DNA of 64,000 nt from JBQTIU01 sp052387815. Lineage in GTDB: Bacteria; Pseudomonadota; Alphaproteobacteria; CACIAM-22H2. The DNA is taken from contig JBQTIU010000015.1 in the NCBI GenBank assembly GCA_052387815.1, positions 85,732 through 149,731 on the forward strand, given 5' to 3'. This document shows, one piece after another, positions 57,323 to 64,000 of this stretch. Below the pieces are notes generated by a model. It saw nothing but the letters and a program-made list of their open reading frames with translations. It was not told the origin of the DNA and ran no database searches. Each line of letters begins with the position of its first letter. The stretch's first letter is position 1. The position numbers and the translations under genes were made by a program.

Positions 57323-57811
57323 ATGGCCTCGCTTGGCGCCGGTCCGCCGCACCTCGAATTGGTCCTCAAGCCCCATCGCAGCCTGTCGCCGGCCGGGTTT
57401 TGGATCATCATGGCCGGGCTCGTCGGCTTGAACTTCATCGCCGGCATCGTGTTCTGGCTGGCCGGCGCCTGGCCGGTGATCGGCTTCATGGGGCTCGATG
57501 TGGCGCTCGTGTACTGGGCCTTCCGGGCCAGCTATGCCGCCGCCCGCGCCCGCGAACTTGTCAGCCTATCGGCCGACGCACTCACCGTGCGCCGGGTCGA
57601 TGCCTGGGGCAACGAGCAGGTGTTCACCTTCCATCCCTACTGGCTGAAGGCGGAGATCATTGAGCCGCCCGGTCGCCACCCCCGCCTCGTGCTGTCGAGC
57701 CATGGGCGTTGGCTGGCGATCGGCTCGTTCCTCGGGCCCGAGGAGCGCGTCAGCCTGGCGCGCACGCTCACGCAAGCCCTCGACAAGTTGCGGGCCGGCC
57801 GAGCAGGGTAA
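57323..57811 (+). CDS. DUF2244 membrane protein
   Basis: A protein of 162 residues with two hydrophobic helices (WIIMAGLVGLNFIAGIVFWL and GFMGLDVALVYWAFR) and a soluble C-terminal beta domain (LVSLSADALTVRRVDAWGN, RHPRLVLSSHGRWLAIG). The family is common in alphaproteobacteria, often near nth or cytochrome oxidase genes, with no established function. Confidence 0.88.
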   Translation: MASLGAGPPHLELVLKPHRSLSPAGFWIIMAGLVGLNFIAGIVFWLAGAWPVIGFMGLDVALVYWAFRASYAAARARELVSLSADALTVRRVDAWGNEQVFTFHPYWLKAEIIEPPGRHPRLVLSSHGRWLAIGSFLGPEERVSLARTLTQALDKLRAGRAG

Positions 57812-57845
57812 GCGACGACGGTGGACATCAAGCGGGTCCGGCGGG

Positions 57846-58655
57846 TCAGCCCAGCCCCAGTACGTCCCGCATGCCGTAAAGCCCGGGCGGGCGGTCCCTC
57901 GCCCACAACGCCGCGCGCACCGCGCCGCCGGCGTAAATCTGCCGGCCGGTCGCCTTGTGCGTGAGCTCGATGCGCTCGCCCTCGCCGCAGAACATGACGA
58001 TGTGATCGCCGACCTCGCTGCCGCCGCGCAAGCTCGCGAAGCCGATCGCGCCGGAGGCCCGCGCCCCCGTGTGGCCGTCGCGGGCGCGGCTCGCCACCTC
58101 GGCGAGCCTCACCTTGCGGCCGCTTGCCGCTGCCTCGCCGAGCGCGAGGGCGGTGCCCGAGGGGGCGTCGACCTTGTGACGGTGGTGGATTTCGAGGATC
58201 TCGACGTCGAATTCGGGGCCGAGCCGGGCGGCCGCTTGTTCGACCAGGGCCAGCAAAAGGTTGACGCCGAGGCTCATGTTGGGCGCGCGCACGATCACCG
58301 TGCGCCGCGCCGCCTCGACGATCGCCGCCTCTTGCGCGGCATCGAGCCCGGTCGTGCCGGCGACCAGCACCCTGCCGGTCGCGGCCGCCAGGCCGGCGTG
58401 ATGAACGGTGGCCGCGGGGGCGGTGAAATCGATCACCGCGTCCGCGGCCTCGAACAGCGCCTTGGCGTCGGCGCCGACCTTCATCTTCAGGCTTCCCAGC
58501 CCCGCCGCCTCGCCCAGGTCGCGCCCGATCGCGGGGTGGCCGGGGGCCTCGGTGCCGCCGGCCAGCGTGCAGCCTGGCGCGCCGGCGATCTCGCGCACGA
58601 CCATCTGGCCCATCCGGCCGGTCGCGCCCGTCACTCCGATCCGGTAGGAATCCAT
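57846..58655 (-). CDS. dapB: DapB: 4-hydroxy-tetrahydrodipicolinate reductase
   Basis: NAD(P)H-dependent step of lysine and diaminopimelate synthesis, 269 residues. IGVTGATGRMGQMVV is the nucleotide loop, DFTAPAATVHHAGLA and VRAPNMSLGVNLL are conserved, and EILEIHHRHKVDAPSGTALA holds the catalytic His and Lys. The ATG at 58655 has GGAGG 6 bases upstream; the ATG at 58688 is an alternative. It converges on the DUF2244 gene. Confidence 0.96.
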   Translation of the reverse strand: MDSYRIGVTGATGRMGQMVVREIAGAPGCTLAGGTEAPGHPAIGRDLGEAAGLGSLKMKVGADAKALFEAADAVIDFTAPAATVHHAGLAAATGRVLVAGTTGLDAAQEAAIVEAARRTVIVRAPNMSLGVNLLLALVEQAAARLGPEFDVEILEIHHRHKVDAPSGTALALGEAAASGRKVRLAEVASRARDGHTGARASGAIGFASLRGGSEVGDHIVMFCGEGERIELTHKATGRQIYAGGAVRAALWARDRPPGLYGMRDVLGLG

Positions 58656-58736
58656 CGCGTCCTCCCCGCCCGCCGCCCATTCAACCATAATCCAGCCACC
58701 GGCGACAGCGGCCCCCTCCCCACCCCGCGGGTGGGC

Positions 58737-59483
58737 TTAGAAACCCAGCCGCTTGAAGATCGGCTCCGGAATCGCCTTGACGACGGCCATGATCGCCCGC
58801 CAGAACGCCGGCGCGTAGACCACCGCGCGTCCGCGCTGCGCGGCATCGAGGCAGGCGCGGGCGACCGCCGCGGGCGCGGCGAGGAGGAACACGCCCGGCA
58901 AGCCGAACGTCATCGCGGTATCGACGTAGCCGGGCTTGACCGTGACCACGTTCACGCCGGCTTTGGCCAGGCGCTGGCGCAGGCCCTGGAGATAGGCCGC
59001 GAGCCCCGCCTTGGCCGATCCGTAGACGAGGTTCTTGCGCCGGCCGCGGTCGCCGGCGACCGAGCCCAAGGCGACGATCGTGCCGCGCCCTTGGCTTTCG
59101 AGGACCGGGGCCGCCGCCTGCAGCACGCTGACGGCCCCCAGGTAGTTGGTCTCGATGACGCGCCGGGCGAGCGCCGGATCGGCGTCGATCTCGGCCTGGG
59201 GCGGCATCAGGCCGAAAGCGAGGAACAAGTTGAGGGTCGAGGCGCCGGCCAGCTCGCGCGCGCCGGCGATGAAGGCGGCGTGGGCGGCGAAATCGAGGGC
59301 ATCGAAATCGACGCTCAGGGCGCGCCGCCCGGTGCGCACCGCAATGTCGGCGGCGGTCGCCTCGATGTCGGCCAGGTCGCGCCCCGCCAGTATGAGGTCG
59401 GCGCCCGACAGCGCCGCCTGGCGCGCAAAGGCGCGCGCGATCGCCGAGGAGGCGCCGAGCACCAGCCAGGTGTCGCCACTCAC
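58737..59483 (-). CDS. DprE2-like short-chain dehydrogenase
   Basis: Classical SDR of 248 residues. The cofactor loop is TWLVLGASSAIARAFA, and the catalytic Ser is in ALGSVAGDRGRRKN with the Tyr-x3-Lys pair YGSAK. VVTVKPGYVDTAMT is typical of the DprE2 group, and the C-terminal VKAIPEPIFKRLGF is membrane-associating in that group. In mycobacteria DprE2 reduces the 2-keto intermediate to decaprenyl-phospho-arabinose. Its partner DprE1-like gene overlaps it upstream by 4 bases, supporting this role. Confidence 0.8.
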   Translation of the reverse strand: MSGDTWLVLGASSAIARAFARQAALSGADLILAGRDLADIEATAADIAVRTGRRALSVDFDALDFAAHAAFIAGARELAGASTLNLFLAFGLMPPQAEIDADPALARRVIETNYLGAVSVLQAAAPVLESQGRGTIVALGSVAGDRGRRKNLVYGSAKAGLAAYLQGLRQRLAKAGVNVVTVKPGYVDTAMTFGLPGVFLLAAPAAVARACLDAAQRGRAVVYAPAFWRAIMAVVKAIPEPIFKRLGF

Positions 59484-60847
59484 CGGCCGACCCGCGGTCC
59501 GGGTTTCAAGGCCAGACGCCGCGCCAGATCCGAGCTGAAGCGCGCGTGCGGGTCGACGCGCCCGAGCACGGCCTCAAAGCGCGCCAGGCGCGGGTACATG
59601 GCACGCAAGCCCGCCGGCGACAGCGCCGCGTCCTTGGCGAGATAAATGCGGCCGCCGCGCTCGCGGACGATCGCCTCCAGCCGGCCAAGCAGATCCTCGG
59701 CGCCCGGCCGGCGCGGAAAGTCGAGCGCCAGGGTGAATCCGCGCATCGGGAACGACAGGTGACCGCTGCCCTCGCTCCCGAGCGTCTTGAGGACCGCGAG
59801 GGGCGAAGCGCACGCGTCGCCGGCCGCGCGCGCGCGCTGGATCTCGTCCATGAGCCGCGCCAGGCCCGCGGGTGCGCTCGCATCGGGCAGGACGCACTGG
59901 AACTGATAGAAGCCGCGCCGCCCGTAAATGCGGTTCCAGTCGCCGAGAGCATCCAAGGGGTAAAGGAACTTCGCGAACGGGCGAAGGCGCTCGCGGCCAC
60001 CGGCGGGCACGCGGTGGAAATAGGCCGCGTTTAAGGCGCGGACCGCAAGCGGGCTGAGCACGAACCCGGGAAGATCGATCGGCACGGCCGGGCGTCGCCC
60101 CAACCTCGCGCCGCCCGCGGGCGCACCGGGCGCGAATGCGGCGGTCTCGAGGATGCCGCGGCCGAGCGCGGCCCCGCCCGCCAGCGCATCGATCCACCCG
60201 ACCGAGAAGGCGGCGGTGTCGCGAATGTCGGCGAAGGCGGCCAGGAACGCGTCGAGATCGGCGAGGCGCCGTTCCTTGACCGCGACCATGGCCGCGCCCG
60301 GCAACAGGCGGAAACAAACCCGGCGCATGATCCCGGTCAACCCCATCCCGCCGAGAGTGGCGGCGAACAGCTCGGGGTCGTCGTCGGGCGAGATGCGCCT
60401 GGTCGTGCCGTCGGCAAGCGTCAAATCGATCCAGCGCACATGGTCGCCGAACGAGCCATGGCGGTCGTGGTTCTTGCCGTGCACGTCGGCGGCGACGGCG
60501 CCGCCGACCGTGGCGAAGGCGGTGCCGGGACTGGCCGGGGCCATGAACCCGCGTGGGCCGAAGACGTCGATCAGGTCGCGGAAGCTCACGCCCGGCTCGC
60601 AGACCGTCTCGCCGCTCGCCGCATCGAAGGCCAGGATGCGGTCGAGGCGGGCGGTCAACAGCGCCCGGCCGCCGCCGTTGAGTGCCGCATCGCCGTAGGC
60701 GCGCCCGCCGCCGCGCGCGATGATGCCGGCCGGCCCCGCCGAGGCGACCGCCACCTCGATCTCGGCCTGGCGCTCGGGCCGGCAGGCGAGCGCGAGGGAG
60801 GTCGAAGACCGGCCCCAGCCGGTGAGCGCCATCTCGGTCCAGTTCAT
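59480..60847 (-). CDS. DprE1-like FAD-linked oxidase
   Basis: Flavoprotein of the vanillyl-alcohol-oxidase fold, 455 residues. GIIARGGGRAYGDAALNGGG is the FAD-binding loop, DVHGKNHDRHGSFGDHV is also conserved, and FYQFQCVLPDASAPAGLARL falls in the substrate domain. DprE1 oxidises the C2 hydroxyl of polyprenyl-phospho-ribose. The active-site Cys of mycobacterial DprE1 cannot be aligned by eye. Gene order (UbiA, DprE1, DprE2) matches the pathway order. Its stop overlaps the SDR start. Confidence 0.82.
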   Translation of the reverse strand: MNWTEMALTGWGRSSTSLALACRPERQAEIEVAVASAGPAGIIARGGGRAYGDAALNGGGRALLTARLDRILAFDAASGETVCEPGVSFRDLIDVFGPRGFMAPASPGTAFATVGGAVAADVHGKNHDRHGSFGDHVRWIDLTLADGTTRRISPDDDPELFAATLGGMGLTGIMRRVCFRLLPGAAMVAVKERRLADLDAFLAAFADIRDTAAFSVGWIDALAGGAALGRGILETAAFAPGAPAGGARLGRRPAVPIDLPGFVLSPLAVRALNAAYFHRVPAGGRERLRPFAKFLYPLDALGDWNRIYGRRGFYQFQCVLPDASAPAGLARLMDEIQRARAAGDACASPLAVLKTLGSEGSGHLSFPMRGFTLALDFPRRPGAEDLLGRLEAIVRERGGRIYLAKDAALSPAGLRAMYPRLARFEAVLGRVDPHARFSSDLARRLALKPGPRVGR

Positions 60848-60853
60848 GCGGCC

Positions 60854-61720
60854 TCAGAGATAGATCAGCCAGAAGAAAGTGGCGAGCCAACCAAGGACGG
60901 CGAGGATCAGGAACCGGTCGGCGAGCGCGATGTCGGTGGGCGAGCCGGACCGTTTCTCGACCAGCGTGATCTGCAAGTAGCGCAGCACGCCCGCGGCGAC
61001 GAAGGGGGCGGTCAGGTACAGCTTGTCGGTGCCGAGGCGATGGATGACCGCGCTGTCGGTCGTGTAGATGAGATAGGAAACCAGGAGCGCGCCCAAGACC
61101 ATCGCCAGACCGGCGTCGATGAACGTCAGGTTGTAGCCGGCGAGGCTCGGGCGGTGGGTTGCGGCGAGCATGCGAACGACATCGTCACGGCGCTTGGCCA
61201 GCGCCAGGAACAGCGCCAGCAGGAAGGTGCAGACGGTGATCCAGACGGTGGGCGAGACGCCGACCGCCGCCGCGCCGGCATGCACGCGCAGTACGAAGCC
61301 GGCCGCGAGCGCCAGCACGTCGAGGATGGCGACCTGCTTGAGCGCCAACGAGTACACCACGTTCAAGACCATGTAGGCGAACGCGAAGGCCGCGAACGGC
61401 AAGGGCAGCAGCGATGCGAGGCCGGCCGCGGCGGCGGCGAGGCAGGCGGCGAAGGCGAGCGCGCCGCCGGCCGACACCTCGCCGGCGGCGACCGGGCGGA
61501 GGCGCTTTTCCGGATGGGCCCGATCGGCCTCGCGGTCGGACCAGTCGTTGAGCGCGTAGGTCGCGCTGGCGGCGAGGCAGAACGCCGCGACCGCGACCGC
61601 GACTGCGCCGGTCGTGGACGCGCTGAGCGCCTCGGGCGTGAAAAACAATGGCGCCGCCACGAATGCGTTTTTCACCCAGTCGCGCGGGCGGGCAAGGCGA
61701 ATGAGGGCGGCGGGGCTCAT
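60854..61720 (-). CDS. UbiA-family polyprenyl-phosphate phosphoribosyltransferase (DprR-like)
   Basis: Membrane prenyltransferase-fold enzyme of 288 residues with about eight helices. LIRLARPRDWVKNAFVAAPL is the N-terminus, and ALNDWSDREADRAHPEKRLR carries the Asp-rich site and the HPxKxxRP motif typical of decaprenyl-phosphate phosphoribose synthase (Rv3806c group) rather than ubiquinone or heme enzymes. It would attach ribose 5-phosphate from PRPP to a polyprenyl phosphate. It begins the three-gene operon and is 6 bases from dprE1. Confidence 0.82.
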   Translation of the reverse strand: MSPAALIRLARPRDWVKNAFVAAPLFFTPEALSASTTGAVAVAVAAFCLAASATYALNDWSDREADRAHPEKRLRPVAAGEVSAGGALAFAACLAAAAAGLASLLPLPFAAFAFAYMVLNVVYSLALKQVAILDVLALAAGFVLRVHAGAAAVGVSPTVWITVCTFLLALFLALAKRRDDVVRMLAATHRPSLAGYNLTFIDAGLAMVLGALLVSYLIYTTDSAVIHRLGTDKLYLTAPFVAAGVLRYLQITLVEKRSGSPTDIALADRFLILAVLGWLATFFWLIYL

Positions 61721-61773
61721 GGGCGGGATGGGGGGACTTTACCGGCAACGGGGCCGGAAAGACAGGCGCCCCA

Positions 61774-61836
61774 AGGAAGAACCGCGGTCCCCGGGACCGT
61801 CGTTCCTCGCCCGCCCGGTTTGGCGTACAAACCGGG
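61774..61836 (+). promoter_or_regulatory. Stem-loops in the leader of the membrane glycosyltransferase gene
   Basis: Two stems lie in the 119-base divergent gap: CGGTCCC/GGGACCG with flanking pairs (61774-61808) and CCCGGTTT/AAACCGGG (61814-61836). The second ends 3 bases before the start codon and would bury its GGGG ribosome binding site. Confidence 0.4.
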
Positions 61837-61839
61837 GCG

Positions 61840-63510
61840 ATGACGAACCGATCACCCGCCATGAGCGCGCGATTGGCCGCGACTCGCGTGCTGGCCGCGG
61901 CGGTCGCGCTGGTCTTGCTGGGGCTGGCGTTCCGGCCCGCCTCGCATGTCTACGACATGCCGCTCACCGAGGACGGCTATTACGCCTTGACCGTCGCCCG
62001 CAACCTGGCGCGCGGCCTCGGGCCGACCATCGACGGCGCGGCGCTCACCAACGGCTTCCAGCCGCTGTTCACCGTCATCGAGGCGGGCGCCTTCGCGCTG
62101 GCCGGGGCCAACGAGCTCCTCGCCTTGCGCCTGGTCATGGCGGCGGCCTGGCTGTTCCACGCGTTGGGTGCGCTGTTGGTCGGCCTGATCGCCCGCGATG
62201 CCTGGCCGACCCGGCCCGGCGCGCCCGAGGATGAGCGCCGCCTGGAGAAGGAGTGGCGGTTGTGGCTCGCGGCCTTCCTTTATCTCGCCGCGCCGCTGAT
62301 GCTCAACCACGCCTATAACGGGCTCGAGACCGGCTGCGTCATGTTCTTCTATGCGCTCGCCTGGCGATTCGTCCAGGCGGGCCGCGAGCGCAGCGCATTC
62401 GGGCTCGCCGCGTTCGGCACCCTCGCTGGCCTCATGGTGCTGGCGCGGATCGACGCCGCGTTCCTGGCCCTGGCGCTCGGCCTCAACGAGCTGCGGCGCT
62501 CGCGCCAGCGGGGTCCTGCGGTCGCCCTGGCGCGCGCGTCGCTGTTCGGCGGCGCGGCGCTCATCGTGTCGCTGCCGTGGTGGCTCTACAACTTGATCTG
62601 GTTCGGCTCGCCGATGCCGACCAGCGGCGCCGCCCAGCAAGAATGGGCGATCGATTTCCTGCGCTTCGAATTCGCCGAATGGGCGCTGCGCATCGCCGCC
62701 GTGCCGTGGCTATTCGCTGGCGCCCATGAAACGGCGTTCTCGCTCGACCTGACGCTGCCCTTGGCGGCGGAGCGGCAGATGACGGTGACGCCGATCGGGA
62801 CCTTGCGCGCCCTTGTGCTGATCGCCGCCGCGGTGGTGGCGTGGCGGGCCTGGCGGGGCGGGCAGTTCGCCCGCGAGCTCGCCGCGGCGAGCGCGGACGA
62901 GGCGCCCCTGGTTCGGCGCGGCCTCGAATTCGCGGCCGTGTTCGGGTGGGCGTGGGCAGCCCTGGTCGCTTACTACACGCTCTCGTTCGTCGCCTATTGG
63001 TTCTTTTATCGCTACTTCGCGCCGGCCGCGCTTATTGCCGTCGTCATCGCAGCGGTGGTGTGGGCGCGGCTTGCGGTCCATGGCCGCTCACCGGCCTGGC
63101 GCTTGGCGCGGGCCGGGATCGCCGTCGGGCTGGCGGCCCAGATCGGGGTCCTCGCGCTGTGGGCGCAGGCCGGACGCGGGCTCGGCGGCGACACCGTCTA
63201 TCACGACCAAGTGGCCCTGGTGCGCGCCCACGTCCCCGATGGCGAGCCGGTCGCGGCGGGCCAGTCGGGGACGCTCGGCTTCTTCCGCGCGCAGGTCGTT
63301 AACCTCGATGGCAAGGTCAACCGCGAGGCGCTCGCTTACCAGGACCGCATGTGGGACTACTTGCGCGAGCGCGACATAAGTTGGTTCGTCGATTGGCCGT
63401 ACTATGCCGGGAAATACCTGGGCGAGCCGCCCGCTTCGCGCGGCTGGCGGCTGGTCGGCGAACGCAACTATTTCCACCTTTACGAATACGTGGGACCACG
63501 CGGGAGATAG
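61840..63510 (+). CDS. GT-C-type membrane glycosyltransferase
   Basis: A protein of 556 residues with about 11-12 helices. An early periplasmic loop, MPLTEDGYYALTVARNLARG, carries the acidic Glu-Asp pair typical of GT-C enzymes such as arabinosyl- and mannosyltransferases. Later comes ALTNGFQPLFTVIEAGA. The C-terminal 100 residues (GQSGTLGFFRAQVVNLDGKV to YFHLYEYVG) look like a soluble periplasmic domain. The position opposite the dprR-dprE1-dprE2 operon suggests it may use polyprenyl-phospho-arabinose, an inference. The acceptor is unknown. Confidence 0.78.
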   Translation: MTNRSPAMSARLAATRVLAAAVALVLLGLAFRPASHVYDMPLTEDGYYALTVARNLARGLGPTIDGAALTNGFQPLFTVIEAGAFALAGANELLALRLVMAAAWLFHALGALLVGLIARDAWPTRPGAPEDERRLEKEWRLWLAAFLYLAAPLMLNHAYNGLETGCVMFFYALAWRFVQAGRERSAFGLAAFGTLAGLMVLARIDAAFLALALGLNELRRSRQRGPAVALARASLFGGAALIVSLPWWLYNLIWFGSPMPTSGAAQQEWAIDFLRFEFAEWALRIAAVPWLFAGAHETAFSLDLTLPLAAERQMTVTPIGTLRALVLIAAAVVAWRAWRGGQFARELAAASADEAPLVRRGLEFAAVFGWAWAALVAYYTLSFVAYWFFYRYFAPAALIAVVIAAVVWARLAVHGRSPAWRLARAGIAVGLAAQIGVLALWAQAGRGLGGDTVYHDQVALVRAHVPDGEPVAAGQSGTLGFFRAQVVNLDGKVNREALAYQDRMWDYLRERDISWFVDWPYYAGKYLGEPPASRGWRLVGERNYFHLYEYVGPRGR

Positions 63511-63517
63511 CGCCGCC

Positions 63518-64000
63518 TCAAGGTTCCGACACGAACGCCGCGAGGTTCCGCCAGACGCGCTCGTCCCAGAAGCCGCGCGCGGCGCCCGACGTCGAGGGCA
63601 GGACGAAGATCGCCGTCGGCCCGATGGTTTCCGGCTGGCGGCCGTAGTCGACGGGCCGCCCCAAAAACGCCACCGCCGCCCGCTTGCCGTTGAAGGCCAG
63701 AACGCCGGGCCGAAAGCGCCGGATCTTGCGCGCCAGCGCGGCGGCATCGTCGGCCGTCCGCGACAGCGCCCGGTCGGCGCCGGATTAGGGTCTTGGCGAG
63801 ATCGGTCAACCCGAGGCGCCAGCCGATGACCAGGCGGTACTCGGGCGGCCGCAGCCGGCGCGGGGTCAGTCCGATCGCATGCAGGGTCGGCCACAAGCGG
63901 TTGCCGGGGCCGGCGTAGTAGGCGCCGGCCCGGCGCGAGGCCTCGCCGACGCCCGAGCCGCAAAAGACGACGCGGAGGCCCGGCCCGAGAACGTCGGGCA
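63518..64000 (-). pseudogene. mug: Mug-type uracil/mismatch DNA glycosylase, frameshifted and partial
   Basis: The visible part of a G:T/U mismatch glycosylase running off the window edge. The upstream frame gives PGLRVVFCGSGVGEASRRAG and AYYAGPGNRLWPTLHAIGLT, ending GLTDLAKT. The family sequence then continues in another frame, SGADRALSRTADDAAALARK to LAFNGKRAAVAFLGRPVDYG, QPETIGPTAIFVLPSTSG, and stops at 63518. A single extra base in the ACCCTAATCC context near 63785 explains the shift. It may be a real mutation or a sequencing error. Confidence 0.85.

Overview
The window is high-GC DNA from a bacterial chromosome, almost certainly an alphaproteobacterium and most likely of the Rhodospirillales type. 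The evidence is gene order: ribBA-ribH-nusB-thiL, bamE facing the ubiquinol-cytochrome c chaperone gene next to rpmF-plsX-fabH-ihfA-merR, hisB-DUF2628-hisH-hisA-hisF-hisE-HIT facing hslVU, and mutS/glnD/murJ/trpS. A K+-independent H+-pyrophosphatase and a RibBA with a degenerate RibA half fit the same group. The sequence is dense, mostly housekeeping, and about 58 genes or gene remnants can be supported.

Layout. 1-3.6 kb: riboflavin/NusB/ThiL operon with end-overlapping genes (ribBA cut by the window edge), then a FliL-like secreted protein. 3.7-7.1 kb: an MFS permease and hppA. 7.1-12.1 kb: bamE (minus), CBP3-type chaperone, a decayed yceD (DUF177) remnant, rpmF, plsX, fabH, ihfA and a MerR-type regulator. 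12.1-15.7 kb: a frameshifted ISAzo13-type transposase remnant and a complete TRAP transporter operon whose binding-protein gene appears to start with CTG. 15.9-19.9 kb: the his operon. 20.0-22.0 kb: hslVU. 22.0-31.7 kb: a palindromic mobile-like repeat, trpS, murJ, a toxin-antitoxin remnant between repeats, glnD, a small lipoprotein gene and mutS, the last preceded by heptamer repeats. 31.9-34.7 kb: maeB and a secreted cupin.

34.8-48.8 kb is a phosphate-acquisition island: phoR, then a Pho-box-like site, pstS, very large pstC and pstA permeases, pstB, phoU and phoB, followed after repeats by a cupin (minus), a Tat-exported PhoX phosphatase and a CpdB-type nucleotidase. PhoR/PhoB would sense starvation, Pst would import phosphate, PhoU would couple the two, and PhoX/CpdB would release phosphate from organic esters. 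48.9-52.2 kb: ald, ampG and a RelE-type toxin with an unusual Phd-like/XRE antitoxin. 52.2-58.7 kb: typA, a PfkB-family adenosine kinase, bactofilin, a lipoprotein, nth, DUF2244 and dapB.

58.7-63.5 kb is the most interesting accessory block. A UbiA-family phosphoribosyltransferase (DprR-like), a DprE1-like FAD oxidase and a DprE2-like SDR lie in one operon, facing a GT-C-type membrane glycosyltransferase. Together they look like a pathway for polyprenyl-phospho-D-arabinofuranose and a candidate enzyme to use it. The window ends in a frameshifted uracil-DNA glycosylase (mug) gene. Five clusters of GC-rich GGGCGGGT..ACCCGCCC repeats mark gene boundaries. No tRNA, rRNA or CRISPR array was found.
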